From an uncultured Desulfuromonadales bacterium (GTDB taxonomy: Bacteria > Desulfobacterota > Desulfuromonadia > Geobacterales > Pseudopelobacteraceae), in NCBI GenBank assembly GCA_903868145.1, contig CAIPTY010000051.1:104008-168007 (forward strand): 64,000 bases of DNA, in the 5' to 3' direction. This document shows, one piece after another, positions 26,486 to 35,886 of the stretch. The translations under genes and the position numbers were made by a program. The notes under the pieces were generated by a model. It saw nothing but the letters and a program-made list of their open reading frames with translations. It ran no database searches and was not told the origin of the DNA. The stretch's first letter is position 1. The number at the start of each line of letters is the position of its first letter.

Positions 26486-27377
26486 TGACACCCTTCCCGA
26501 GCAGTCCGGCGGGACGGAAGACGAGCACCGCAATCAGGATGAAGAAGGCGTAGACATCCTTGTATTCGCTGGAGAAATAGCCTGCCCCCAGCGCCTCGAT
26601 GATGCCGAGCAGAAAACCGCCCACCATGGCCCCGGGAACGTTGCCGATCCCCCCCAGCACCGCCGCGGTAAAGGCCTTGATACCCCCCAGGTAACCGAGA
26701 GTGAAGTTGATCGAGCCGTAATAGAGGCCGATCATGACCCCGGCGCAGGCAGCCAGAAACGAGCCGGCCATGAAGGTGACCGAGATCACCGTATCGACGT
26801 TGATCCCCACCAGCGAGGCCATGTAGGGATCGGTGGAGGTGGCCTTGATGGCAACGCCGAGCCGGGTGCGGTTAATGAACCAGTAGATCAGAGCCATCAG
26901 GGCGATTGAAGAAAAGATGATCACCAGCTGCAGCAGCGTGAACGAGACGCCCCCCAGCGTAATGGTCTTCATGCCGATCGTCTGGGGGAAGATCTGATCC
27001 TTGGCGCCCATGCTGATCATGACGAAGTTCTGAAGAAAAATCGAGGCGCCCAGAGCACTGATAAGCGGGGTGAGCTTTGGGGCCCCGCGCAGCGGGCGGT
27101 AGCAGATCTTTTCAAGGTAGAAGCCATACAGCGCGCAGATGGCAGCGGCGACAATCAGGACGACCATCATCATCAGGATCACGTTCCCCTGCAGAAACGG
27201 AGGCATGGCAGGTATCAGCGAGATGAGGATGAAACCCAGGTACGCACCGATCATGTAGATCTCGCCATGGGCGAAGTTGATCAGTTTGAGCACCCCGTAG
27301 ACCAGCGTGTAGCCGAGCGCAATCAGTGCATAACTGCCGCCGATGGTGATGCCGTTGAGCAGGTGTTGAAGAAACAT
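26472..27377 (-). CDS. livH: branched-chain amino acid ABC transporter permease LivH
   Basis: A 301-aa permease with typical LivH sequence: QHLLNGITIGGSYALIALG, VYGVLKLINFAHGEIYMIGAY and GLYYGSINFTLGYLGGIKAFTAAVLGG. ATG 27377 has CGGAGC upstream; the track's 27407 adds ten unsupported residues. It is separated from livK by a palindromic element. Confidence 0.94.
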   Translation of the reverse strand: MFLQHLLNGITIGGSYALIALGYTLVYGVLKLINFAHGEIYMIGAYLGFILISLIPAMPPFLQGNVILMMMVVLIVAAAICALYGFYLEKICYRPLRGAPKLTPLISALGASIFLQNFVMISMGAKDQIFPQTIGMKTITLGGVSFTLLQLVIIFSSIALMALIYWFINRTRLGVAIKATSTDPYMASLVGINVDTVISVTFMAGSFLAACAGVMIGLYYGSINFTLGYLGGIKAFTAAVLGGIGNVPGAMVGGFLLGIIEALGAGYFSSEYKDVYAFFILIAVLVFRPAGLLGKGVNERA

Positions 27378-27422
27378 AGTGCTCCGGAAGGATACGTGAT
27401 TAATCAATTACAGGAACGTGGA

Positions 27423-27520
27423 TTTTTTGCACTGGCAAGGCTGTCGAGGTGTGCGCGGAGGCGTACCCGTCGGTACGCCGCACAAGTAACACCGAAGACT
27501 TACGCAGCCAGTGTGAAAAA
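27423..27520. repeat. 98-bp imperfect palindromic element between livK and livH
   Basis: Two related arms of about 45 bases face each other (TTTTTTGCACTGGC... and ...GCCAGTGTGAAAAA) around a perfect eight-base stem GGCGTACC-cgtc-GGTACGCC. The outer T-runs could let it act as a partial terminator or RNA-stabilising hairpin that sets the livK to livHMGF ratio. It looks like a dispersed intergenic repeat, but no second copy is in the window. Confidence 0.7.
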
Positions 27521-27532
27521 GCCGCGCTCCCT

Positions 27533-28639
27533 CTACTTAACCTGCTTGAATTTGTTGCTCTCTACCTTCCACACCACATACGGCGACTCTTTCACATCAC
27601 CCTTGGCATCGAATTGGATATGGCCGAGCGCACCGCTGTAGTCGATCGCGCGGATGGCAGCGATCAGTTTCTTGCCGTCGGTAGCCCCGGCATTTTTGAT
27701 CGACTGCAGCAGAATGTTGGTGGCATCGTAGGCATAGACCGAGTAAACCCCCGGCTCGCCGTACTTTTTACGATAGTTTTCGTTGAACCCCTTCGCTGAA
27801 GGAACTTCCTTGGTATCCGGCCCGAAGGTTGCGTAGGTTCCCTCGGTGGCCGGACCGCCGATCTTCAGCAACTCTTCGCTCATGATGCCGTCACCGCCGA
27901 TAAAGGGAGCGGTGCCTCCCATGGCCTTGTACTGTTTGATGAGCAGCCCCCCCTCAGTGAAGATGCCGCCGAAGAATATCAGATCCGGATTAGCCGACTT
28001 GACCTTGGTAACCACCGGGGAGTAGTCCTTTTCACCCTTGGTTATCCCTTCGAAGGCAACCACCTCAACACCTGCACCGAGATTCTTCTTGAATTCCTCG
28101 GCAAAGCCCTGACCGTAGGTGGTCTTGTCATGAATAACGGCAACCCGCTTGACCTTCAGCTTCTGAACGGCAAAGTTGCCCGCAGCCTTGCCCTGCTGGT
28201 CGTCCCTGCCGCAGACCCGGAATACGTTGTCGAAGTTCTGATCCGTCAGTTTCGGATTGGTAGACGCGTGGGATATCTGGGGAATTCCAGCTTTGTGATA
28301 GACCTCGGAAGCCGGGATGGAACAGCTGCTGTTAAAGTGGCCGACCACACCGACGACACCTTCGGCCGTAAATTTGTTTGCCACGGCAACAGCCTGACGG
28401 GGCTCGGCCTGGTCATCGCCGGGAACCAGTTCAATCTTTTTGCCCAGTACGCCCCCCTTGGCGTTCCATTCCTCTACAGCCAGCTTGACACCGTTGAGCA
28501 TGTCGGCACCGAATACCGCCTCCGGTCCGGTCAACTGACCAGCCGCACCGATCTTGATGACACCGGTCTCCTGTCCCGTTTTTTTCGAACAGGCCACCGT
28601 CGCCAGACACATCACAGCCAAAAGAATCAGCTTCTTCAT
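27533..28639 (-). CDS. livK: branched-chain amino acid ABC transporter binding lipoprotein
   Basis: A 368-aa periplasmic binding protein of the LivJ/LivK family. A lipoprotein signal (MKKLILLAVMCLATVACSKK, lipobox cysteine at 17) is followed by GVIKIGAAGQLTGPEAVFG and VEEWNAKGGVLGKKIELV. It captures leucine/isoleucine/valine or related ligands at the outer face of the inner membrane for LivHMGF. GGAGGATCCC precedes the ATG. It is first in the operon. Confidence 0.94.
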   Translation of the reverse strand: MKKLILLAVMCLATVACSKKTGQETGVIKIGAAGQLTGPEAVFGADMLNGVKLAVEEWNAKGGVLGKKIELVPGDDQAEPRQAVAVANKFTAEGVVGVVGHFNSSCSIPASEVYHKAGIPQISHASTNPKLTDQNFDNVFRVCGRDDQQGKAAGNFAVQKLKVKRVAVIHDKTTYGQGFAEEFKKNLGAGVEVVAFEGITKGEKDYSPVVTKVKSANPDLIFFGGIFTEGGLLIKQYKAMGGTAPFIGGDGIMSEELLKIGGPATEGTYATFGPDTKEVPSAKGFNENYRKKYGEPGVYSVYAYDATNILLQSIKNAGATDGKKLIAAIRAIDYSGALGHIQFDAKGDVKESPYVVWKVESNKFKQVK

Positions 28640-28772
28640 GGGATCCTCCGATATTGAATGATCTGTAAAAAACAGATAGCGATGTATTTACACTATTGTT
28701 GCGATTAATCAAGAGTTTTGGCGTATTACCAACTGACATTGGCACATTTCATCCTGATACAGTCATTACATC

Positions 28773-28789
28773 TTTATGTTTTCTTTACC
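28773..28789. promoter_or_regulatory. putative KdpE-binding site upstream of kdp
   Basis: TTTATG-N5-TTTACC lies about 90 bases upstream of the first kdp operon gene. It resembles the T-rich E. coli KdpE site (TTTATA...TTTACA). A TTGACA at 28805 could be the -35 of the operon promoter. Prediction only. Confidence 0.33.
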
Positions 28790-28876
28790 TTAGCACCCCC
28801 TATTTTGACACCTGATTTACATGTCTTTTGATAACCTCAAATCATGGAAGTTATACCAAGGTACGGAGAAAAGCTC

Positions 28877-29110
28877 ATGAAAGCCTATCTGTTCAATGCC
28901 GAAAACGGACTCTACGAGGGCGAAGCTTTTGAAGATCCAGAGATGCTTGAGTATGAAGAGGGCATCACACCTGTTCCCCCTCCGGAATATGAACAGGGTC
29001 AAGTACCGGTGTTTGATCGCCAAAATGATAACTGGAGCGTGATTCCAATCAATATTGCCAAGCAGCTGCTCAATATCAGTACGACAAAGACAACGGAGAG
29101 TACATTATGA
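28877..29110 (+). CDS. small acidic protein encoded at the head of kdp
   Basis: A 77-aa protein, [20 protein letters not shown]..., with ATG behind GGAGAAAAGCTC and a stop overlapping the kdpA ATG (TTATGA), so it is coupled to KdpA translation. It is acidic with a [14 protein letters not shown] turn, and the first half resembles the small N-terminal domain of phage tail-fibre-assembly-like proteins. No membrane span is present, so it is not KdpF. Role unknown; position suggests an accessory or leader role for Kdp. Confidence 0.6.
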   Translation: MKAYLFNAENGLYEGEAFEDPEMLEYEEGITPVPPPEYEQGQVPVFDRQNDNWSVIPINIAKQLLNISTTKTTESTL

Positions 29111-30891
29111 ATCCCTACGAATGGCTGCAAACAGTGATCTTTTTTGTCGTATTACTGGCCTTGGTGAAGCCGCTGGGCAGCTTCATGGCCAAGGTCTTCC
29201 AGGGTGAGAGAACCTTTCTATCACCACTCCTGTGCCCCTGTGAAAAGGTGATCTATCGTATGAGCGCGGTAAGGCCGGAAGATGAAATGGGGTGGCAGCG
29301 CTACGCAGGCTCCGTTATACTCTTCAACCTGGTGTTGTTCGTTGGACTCTTCTTAATGCTCTTGACCCAACACCTGCTGCCGCTCAATCCTCAGAAGGTT
29401 CCGGCATTCACGTGGCAGTTGGCGCTCAACACTGCGATCAGCTTTGCGACCAACACCAACTGGCAGGCCTATGTCGGAGAGCAGGCGGCCAGCTATTTCA
29501 CCCAGATGGTGGGGCTGGCGGTGCATAACTTTGTCTCGGCTGCCACCGGCATAGCGATCGCTGTTGCCGTGATTCGCGGGTTTGTCCGCCGCAAGACCTC
29601 CTTACTGGGCAATTTCTGGGTCGATATGACCCGCTGTACCCTCTACATTCTCCTGCCGATATCCATCATCGCTGCTACCATGCTGGTTTCCCAGGGGGTG
29701 ATCCAGAACTTCAGCGAGTACAAGACCGTGCCGTTGGTTCAGTCCACCAACTACGACAAGCCCAAGCTGGATGATAAAGGCGCTCCTCTCAAGGATGCCG
29801 CCGACAAGCCGGTGGTCGAGAACGTGATCGTCAAAGACGTAACCATCCCCATGGGGCCGGTGGCCTCCCAGGAAGCGATCAAGGAACTGGGCACCAATGG
29901 CGGCGGCTTCTTTAATGCCAACTCAGCCCATCCTTTTGAGAATCCCACACCACTTTCCAATATGCTGGAGATACTGCTGATCCTGCTGATCCCCGGCGCC
30001 CTGACCTACACCTTCGGGGTCATGGTGGGCAACACCCGCCAGGGCTGGATGCTATTGGGAGTAATGCTCTTCATCCTGATTACCACGTTTGGTGTTTTGC
30101 AATGGGCCGAGAGCAGCGGCAATCCGCTGGTTGCCAAGCTGGGCGTGCAGAGTATCAACATTGAAGGTAAGGATGTGCGTTTCGGCATGGCCGGCAGCAA
30201 CCTCTTCACCGTCGCCACAACCGGAACCTCCTGCGGCGCGGTCAACAGCATGCATGATTCGCTGACGCCAATCGGTGGCATGATGCCGCTCTCCCTGATC
30301 CTGCTGGGCGAGATTATATTCGGTGGAGTCGGCTCCGGGCTCTACACCATGCTGGCCTTTGCCATCATCGCGGTGTTTGTCTCCGGGCTGATGATCGGTC
30401 GCACGCCGGAATACCTGGGCAAAAAGATCGAGGTGCGCGAGATGTGGATGTCGATTCTCGTCATCCTGACCGCCGGGGTTACGGTACTGATCCTGTCAGG
30501 CATTGCCATGATAACGCCCCAAGCAGTAGCTTCCATGTCCAACCCCGGTGCCCACGGCCTGTCGGAAGTGCTCTATGCACTGGCTTCGATGGCTAATAAT
30601 AACGGCAGTGCCTTTGCCGGTTTGAACGCCAACGTCAATTTCTACAACCTGTTCGGTTCTCTGGCCATGACCATTGGTCGTTACGTTCCGGCCGTTGCAG
30701 TACTGGCAATGGCTGGCTCTTTGGCCGAAAAGAAGTATGTCCCGCCCAGCCTCGGCACCCTGCCGACCGACAAGGCACCCTTTGCAATCTGGCTGACGCT
30801 GGTGATTCTGATTGTTGGAGCACTGACTTTCTTTCCTGCTCTAGCTTTGGGACCGATAGTTGAACATCTGACCATGCTGGGAGGTAACTAA
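29107..30891 (+). CDS. kdpA: potassium-transporting ATPase subunit A
   Basis: A 594-aa K+-channel-like subunit with ten or more membrane spans and filter-like loops [36 protein letters not shown] and [11 protein letters not shown]. It selects K+ for the KdpFABC pump, induced at low potassium or high osmolarity. kdpB follows three bases later. Confidence 0.97.
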   Translation: MNPYEWLQTVIFFVVLLALVKPLGSFMAKVFQGERTFLSPLLCPCEKVIYRMSAVRPEDEMGWQRYAGSVILFNLVLFVGLFLMLLTQHLLPLNPQKVPAFTWQLALNTAISFATNTNWQAYVGEQAASYFTQMVGLAVHNFVSAATGIAIAVAVIRGFVRRKTSLLGNFWVDMTRCTLYILLPISIIAATMLVSQGVIQNFSEYKTVPLVQSTNYDKPKLDDKGAPLKDAADKPVVENVIVKDVTIPMGPVASQEAIKELGTNGGGFFNANSAHPFENPTPLSNMLEILLILLIPGALTYTFGVMVGNTRQGWMLLGVMLFILITTFGVLQWAESSGNPLVAKLGVQSINIEGKDVRFGMAGSNLFTVATTGTSCGAVNSMHDSLTPIGGMMPLSLILLGEIIFGGVGSGLYTMLAFAIIAVFVSGLMIGRTPEYLGKKIEVREMWMSILVILTAGVTVLILSGIAMITPQAVASMSNPGAHGLSEVLYALASMANNNGSAFAGLNANVNFYNLFGSLAMTIGRYVPAVAVLAMAGSLAEKKYVPPSLGTLPTDKAPFAIWLTLVILIVGALTFFPALALGPIVEHLTMLGGN

Positions 30892-30894
30892 GTC

Positions 30895-32961
30895 ATGTCA
30901 AAACCTATACAACAGCCAAAATCGGCCTTTGATGCTGAACTCATGAAGGGTGCTTTGCTTGATTCACTCAAAAAGCTTGATCCCCGTACACTCTGGCGCA
31001 ATCCGGTCATGCTCTGTGTCGAGATTGCCAGCCTTATTACCCTGGTGACCTTCGTCATGTCACTGACTGGCGCCAACAAAGAACCGGCCTGGTTTACCGG
31101 CAGTGTCTCCATCTGGCTCTGGCTGACCGTTATTTTCTCTACCTTTGCCGAGGCGCTGGCCGAGGGACGCGGTAAAGCCCGTGCCGCCAGTTTGCGCAAA
31201 AGCCGCACCGATGTAACCGCCAAAAAGGTGGAAAAGCCGGAATTTGGAGGTAACTTCACCACCGTTGGTGCCAGCCAGCTCCGCAAAGGTGATCTGATCC
31301 TGGTAGAAGCGAATGAAATGATCGCCGGTGATGGCGACGTAGTGGCCGGAGCAGCCCTGATCAACGAGTCGGCAGTTACCGGTGAGTCAGCCCCGGTGAT
31401 TCGCGAATCGGGTGGAGATCGCAGTGCCGTCACCGGTGGTACCACAGTAATTTCCAGCTCCATTATCGTCAGGATTACCGCCAATCCGGGCGAGACCTTC
31501 CTTGACAGGATGATCGGTCTGATTGAGGGTGCCAAACGGCGTAAGACCCCCAACGAGATTGCCCTGGAAGTGCTGCTGATCGCCCTGACTCTGGTTTTCC
31601 TGCTGGTCTGCGCCAACATCAGCCCGCTCTCGATCTACAGCGTCAAAGTAGCCGGTCACGGTACGCCGGTATCGTTGACTATCCTGGTGGCGCTCTTCGT
31701 CTGCCTGGCACCGACGACCATCGCTGCACTCCTGCCTGCTATCGGCATCGCCGGAATGGACAGACTGTTCCAGAAGAACGTGATCGCTCTTTCAGGACGG
31801 GCCATTGAAGCGGCAGGTGATGTCAACGTGCTACTGTTGGACAAGACCGGCACAATCACCCATGGTAATCGCCAGGCGGTGGCATTTGTACCGGTTGGCG
31901 GGCATAACGAACGGGAGCTGGCCGAGGCGGCCCTGATGGCGTCGCTGGCCGATGAAACCCCGGAAGGGCGCAGCGTAGTGCTGTTGGCAAAAGAGAAATA
32001 CAACTTGACCAAGGAAACGCCCAAGGATGCCGAGGTGGTGGAGTTCAGCGCCGACACGCGTCTCTCCGGCATAAACCTGGCTGGCAATCAGTATCGTAAG
32101 GGAGCTTCGGACTCGACTATCGCGTTTGTCAAAAAACTGGGTTGTACCGCTATTCCCGCTGACCTTGCCGAAGTTGTCGACCGTGTTGCCCGTGCCGGTG
32201 CAACGCCACTGGTGGTCTGCAAAGGGTGCGAGATTCTAGGGGTTATTAACCTGAAGGACATTGTTAAGGCAGGAATCCAGGAGCGCTTTCTGCAACTACG
32301 GAGCATGGGGATCAAAACGGTGATGATTACCGGAGATAACCCGCTGACCGCGGCGGCCATTGCTGCCGAGGCTCAGGTAGACGACTTTCTGGCCCAGGCC
32401 AAGCCCGAAGAAAAGCTGCGCCTGATCCGTGAGTACCAGGAACAGGGCTTTATGGTCGCTATGACCGGCGACGGAACCAACGATGCCCCGGCTCTGGCCC
32501 AGGCAGATGTGGCGGTAGCCATGAACACCGGTACCCAGCCGGCACGCGAGGCGGCCAATATCATAGATCTGGACAGCAACCCCACCAAACTGCTGGATAT
32601 CGTCGAGGTGGGCAAGCAGATCCTGATGACCCGTGGCAACCTGACTACCTTCAGCATCTCCAATGACATCGCCAAGTACTTCGCCATCATACCGGCAGCC
32701 CTGCTTTCAATCTACCCCCAGTTGGGCGTACTGAACGTGATGGGACTGGCCAGTCCTTTCAGCGCTATCCTGTCGGCGGTTATTTTCAACGCAATCATTA
32801 TTCCGATACTGGTGCCGCTGGCCCTCAAGGGAACCAAGTTCCGTCCCATGCCAGCTGAGAAACTATTGATCCATAATCTGCTGATCTACGGTGTCGGCGG
32901 TATCGTCGCGCCGTTTGTCGGGATCAAGGTCATCGATATGGTTATTGGTTTAATCGTGTAA
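30895..32961 (+). CDS. kdpB: potassium-transporting ATPase subunit B
   Basis: A 688-aa P-type ATPase: [12 protein letters not shown] actuator loop, phosphorylation site [13 protein letters not shown], and hinge motif [25 protein letters not shown]. It hydrolyses ATP to drive K+ entry through KdpA. Length and motifs are canonical. Confidence 0.98.
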   Translation: MSKPIQQPKSAFDAELMKGALLDSLKKLDPRTLWRNPVMLCVEIASLITLVTFVMSLTGANKEPAWFTGSVSIWLWLTVIFSTFAEALAEGRGKARAASLRKSRTDVTAKKVEKPEFGGNFTTVGASQLRKGDLILVEANEMIAGDGDVVAGAALINESAVTGESAPVIRESGGDRSAVTGGTTVISSSIIVRITANPGETFLDRMIGLIEGAKRRKTPNEIALEVLLIALTLVFLLVCANISPLSIYSVKVAGHGTPVSLTILVALFVCLAPTTIAALLPAIGIAGMDRLFQKNVIALSGRAIEAAGDVNVLLLDKTGTITHGNRQAVAFVPVGGHNERELAEAALMASLADETPEGRSVVLLAKEKYNLTKETPKDAEVVEFSADTRLSGINLAGNQYRKGASDSTIAFVKKLGCTAIPADLAEVVDRVARAGATPLVVCKGCEILGVINLKDIVKAGIQERFLQLRSMGIKTVMITGDNPLTAAAIAAEAQVDDFLAQAKPEEKLRLIREYQEQGFMVAMTGDGTNDAPALAQADVAVAMNTGTQPAREAANIIDLDSNPTKLLDIVEVGKQILMTRGNLTTFSISNDIAKYFAIIPAALLSIYPQLGVLNVMGLASPFSAILSAVIFNAIIIPILVPLALKGTKFRPMPAEKLLIHNLLIYGVGGIVAPFVGIKVIDMVIGLIV

Positions 32962-32965
32962 AGCG

Positions 32966-33022
32966 CCCCTCACCCCGCCCCTCTCCCTGGGGGAGAGGGT
33001 GGCCGTCAGGTCGGGTGAGGGG
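32966..33022. repeat. nested GC-rich palindrome between kdpB and kdpC
   Basis: Outer arms CCCCTCACCC and GGGTGAGGGG enclose inner arms CCCTCTCCC and GGGAGAGGG. The sequence has the look of a common intergenic REP-like repeat. Within the operon transcript it would make a strong two-level hairpin just before the kdpC ribosome site. Confidence 0.75.
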
Positions 33023-33058
33023 GGAAATGTGGCATTTTACAAAAAAGGAGAACAAACC

Positions 33059-33625
33059 ATGAAAGACATTAGACCGGCAATACTGCTCTTCATCATTTTC
33101 ACCATTATCTGCGGCGGTATCTATCCGGCCATCGTCACCGGCGTAGCCTATGCCCTCTTTCCCAAACAGTCTGCGGGAAGTTTCATCGCCGACAAGAGCG
33201 GCAAGGAGATCGCTTCGACCCTGATTGGCCAACCCTTCTCCGATCCAAAATACTTCTGGCCGCGCCCTTCTGCTTCCGGTGATTTTGGTTACAACTCCAT
33301 GGCCTCCGGCGGCTCCAATTCCGGCCCCACCAACCCGGATTACCTCAAGACAGTGGGCGACCGGGTCAAGGCGCTCAAAGATACCGGTGTGACCGGCACT
33401 GTTCCGGCTGATCTGGTGCAGGCATCAGCCAGCGGGCTTGATCCGCATATTTCGCCTGAGTCGGCATTATTACAAGTACCGCGTGTTGCCAAAGTGCGCG
33501 GCGTATCGGAAGACATACTGATAAAAGCCGTTGCAGAGGCTACTGTAGGTCGCCAGTTGGGCTTTTTGGGAGAGCCCAGGGTAAATGTGCTAGCGTTGAA
33601 CCTGATGCTTGATAGGGTGAAATAG
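33059..33625 (+). CDS. kdpC: potassium-transporting ATPase subunit C
   Basis: A 188-aa subunit with a single N-terminal span (AILLFIIFTIICGGIYPAIVTGVAYALFP) and the family blocks GQPFSDPKYFWPRPSA, SGGSNSGPTNPDY and GLDPHISPESA. It bridges KdpA and KdpB. ATG 33059 is preceded by AAAAAAGGAGAAC; the track's earlier start runs through the palindrome. Confidence 0.97.
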   Translation: MKDIRPAILLFIIFTIICGGIYPAIVTGVAYALFPKQSAGSFIADKSGKEIASTLIGQPFSDPKYFWPRPSASGDFGYNSMASGGSNSGPTNPDYLKTVGDRVKALKDTGVTGTVPADLVQASASGLDPHISPESALLQVPRVAKVRGVSEDILIKAVAEATVGRQLGFLGEPRVNVLALNLMLDRVK

Positions 33626-33683
33626 TTGGCACTGTTTGATAAATTATGTGGTAAAAACCGAAAATTTAATATAAATTATTCGT

Positions 33684-34844
33684 ATGAATACGACAAATTC
33701 AATCAACAGAATCATTGCGGGCCAGATAAGCGCCAGGATCGGCAAAGGCAAGATTATCCTGCTGTTCGGCCCGCGCCAATCGGGCAAGACCACGCTGGTC
33801 AGGGGGATTGCTGAGGATTCCGGACTCGACACGCTCTGGCTGAGCGGAGACGAAGCCGATACCCGCGCCCTGCTTTCCAATACGACCTCCACGCGCCTGA
33901 AAGCCCTGTTTGGCTCGAAAAAGCTAGTGATCATCGACGAGGCCCAGCGGATCGCCAACATCGGCCTTACCCTCAAGCTGTGTGCCGACATGATTCCGGA
34001 CATCCAGGTCGTCGCCACCGGTTCATCGGCCTTTGAACTGGCCGATGCGACCAGTGAACCATTGACCGGCAGAAAATACGAGTACCACCTGTTTCCGTTA
34101 TCGTTTGGCGAGATGGTGACACATCATGGCGTAATGGTTGAAAAGCGACTGCTGGAACATAGGCTGATTTACGGCTGTTATCCCGAAGTCGTGACATCCC
34201 CCGGAGAAGAGCGGGAACTGCTTTCCCTGCTAGTCGACAGCTATCTGTACAAGGATGTTTTCAGCCTGGGATTGACCAAGAAGCCAGCGCTTCTGGAGCG
34301 GATCGTTCAGGCGCTGGCACTGCAAATCGGCTCTGAAGTTTCATATAACGAGCTGGGGCAACTGGTGGGAGCGGACAAGGAAACGGTTGAGCGCTACATC
34401 CAGATGCTGGAAAAGTGCTACGTGGTGTTCCGGCTGACCTCGTTCAGCCGGAACCTGCGTAACGAGCTGAAGAAGAGCAGAAAGATCTATTTCTGGGACA
34501 TCGGCGTGCGCAACGCGATCATCAGGAATTTCAATCCACCACATCTCCGCCAGGACATCGGCGGTTTGTGGGAAAATTTCCTGCTGGCCGAACGATTGAA
34601 AGCCAATCATTATGGGGGGCAACCGGCGAATTACTGGTTCTGGCGCACCCACTCGCAGCAGGAAATCGATTATATCGAGGAGCAGGGTGGCGTCCTTTCC
34701 GCCTGGGAGTTTAAATGGAAAGCATCCAGACCACCACGGGTGCCAAAAAGCTTCCTTGATGCCTATCCCGGCTGCGTCACCGGTTATGTCACTCCGGAGA
34801 CAATGGAAGATTTTTTGTTGAGTGGGGAGCAGAATTTGGGATAA
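33684..34844 (+). CDS. AAA-type ATPase with DUF4143 domain
   Basis: A 386-aa protein. The N-terminal ATPase has Walker A LLFGPRQSGKTTL (about residue 28), Walker B KLVIIDEAQR and a sensor-like VVATGSSAFEL. The C-terminal part matches DUF4143 (SYLYKDVFSLGL..., a winged helix in YNELGQLVGADKETVERYIQMLEKCYVVF, then a nuclease-like fold ending DYIEEQGGVLSAWEFKWK). These lone ATPases are widespread accessory genes of unclear function, sometimes toxin-like or linked to mobile DNA. It lies between kdpC and kdpD, which are normally adjacent, with no strong ribosome site visible. Confidence 0.85.
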   Translation: MNTTNSINRIIAGQISARIGKGKIILLFGPRQSGKTTLVRGIAEDSGLDTLWLSGDEADTRALLSNTTSTRLKALFGSKKLVIIDEAQRIANIGLTLKLCADMIPDIQVVATGSSAFELADATSEPLTGRKYEYHLFPLSFGEMVTHHGVMVEKRLLEHRLIYGCYPEVVTSPGEERELLSLLVDSYLYKDVFSLGLTKKPALLERIVQALALQIGSEVSYNELGQLVGADKETVERYIQMLEKCYVVFRLTSFSRNLRNELKKSRKIYFWDIGVRNAIIRNFNPPHLRQDIGGLWENFLLAERLKANHYGGQPANYWFWRTHSQQEIDYIEEQGGVLSAWEFKWKASRPPRVPKSFLDAYPGCVTGYVTPETMEDFLLSGEQNLG

Positions 34845-34895
34845 ATAAGAGTTGAGTGAGTGACGTTTTACGAAAGCAACGAATGGAGATTTATA

Positions 34896-35768
34896 ATGAC
34901 ACGCCGATCAACTGAAGAACTCGATTACTACGCGACAATATTTAAGAAAATTCGAAATAAAAAATACGAATTCTTTGTCATTAGTAGGATTATCCATCTT
35001 CTCAACGACCGTGAACTTGAGTTCACCACACAGCAACTTATCAGGACGGAAAACAACCGATTTCTTCTGGATCTTTATTTTCCTCAACTGAAGTTTGCAA
35101 TCGAGGTAGATGAAGATCATCACGATCGCCAGGTTGATAAAGACAAAGAGCGAGACAGGGCTGTTGTAGAAAAAGCGAATGTGAAAACCGAGCGAATAAT
35201 AATCTCTGGCAAATCATTTGAAGACGTAAGCTCTAGAATTGAAGATGTGGTTTGCATCATACGGCAGATGAAAGAGGAGTTGATGATAGCCAAAAAAATC
35301 GTTCCATTCGTTTACGGACAAAAATACGAAACAAAATTTTGGTTGTCAAAAGGTACGCTTTCAGTCTCTGATGACGCTCGATTTCGGACACATGTGGATG
35401 TGGCCAAAATATTTGGAAAGAGCCTTAAAGGTCATCAGCGAGCATTAATCAAGCTAGATGACAGCAAATCCGTTTGGTTTCCAAAACTCTATGAGAATGG
35501 AGACTGGAATAACCAACTTACATCCGATGGCAAGCTAATTGAGATGGAAAAGGTAACTGGTGGAAGGTTCAATTCAGATGGCAAACTTTCCCCAAACACA
35601 ATCTACTACGTATTCGCGCATTATCGCGATGAATTAGGGCAGGTATATTACGCATTCAAGGGGGGATTCAATGTCACAAAGCAGGAAGAAAACAAAGCGA
35701 CTTTCACTCGCGTCTGCGATGCAATCGAATTTAGTGTAGTCAGTCAGGGTGCGAATGTAACTCAATAA
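34896..35768 (+). CDS. PvuRts1I/AbaSI-like modification-dependent nuclease (putative)
   Basis: A 290-aa protein with two apparent domains. The first 110 residues look like a Vsr/PD-(D/E)XK nuclease: FLLDLYFPQLKFAIEVDEDHHDRQ supplies D and ExD residues followed by a charged helix with D and R. The C-terminal half (RALIKLDDSKSVWFPKLYENGDWNN, YYVFAHYRDELGQVYYAFKG) would be the SRA-like base-reading domain of the PvuRts1I/AbaSI group, which cuts DNA with hydroxymethylated cytosine. The family call is from memory of layout, not alignment. Codon use is clearly AT-richer than kdp on either side. Start ATG 34896 is chosen; the track's 34860 is upstream. Confidence 0.5.
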   Translation: MTRRSTEELDYYATIFKKIRNKKYEFFVISRIIHLLNDRELEFTTQQLIRTENNRFLLDLYFPQLKFAIEVDEDHHDRQVDKDKERDRAVVEKANVKTERIIISGKSFEDVSSRIEDVVCIIRQMKEELMIAKKIVPFVYGQKYETKFWLSKGTLSVSDDARFRTHVDVAKIFGKSLKGHQRALIKLDDSKSVWFPKLYENGDWNNQLTSDGKLIEMEKVTGGRFNSDGKLSPNTIYYVFAHYRDELGQVYYAFKGGFNVTKQEENKATFTRVCDAIEFSVVSQGANVTQ

Positions 35769-35886
35769 AGGGGTCAAGTCTCCAAATATCAAAATCAATG
35801 ATTTACACGCAACCAGCCCCATGGACGCCGTCCGCCCGAGAATCTGGGCGAGTGGGTCAGTGGGCACCCCGTTAAACGAGAACAAT

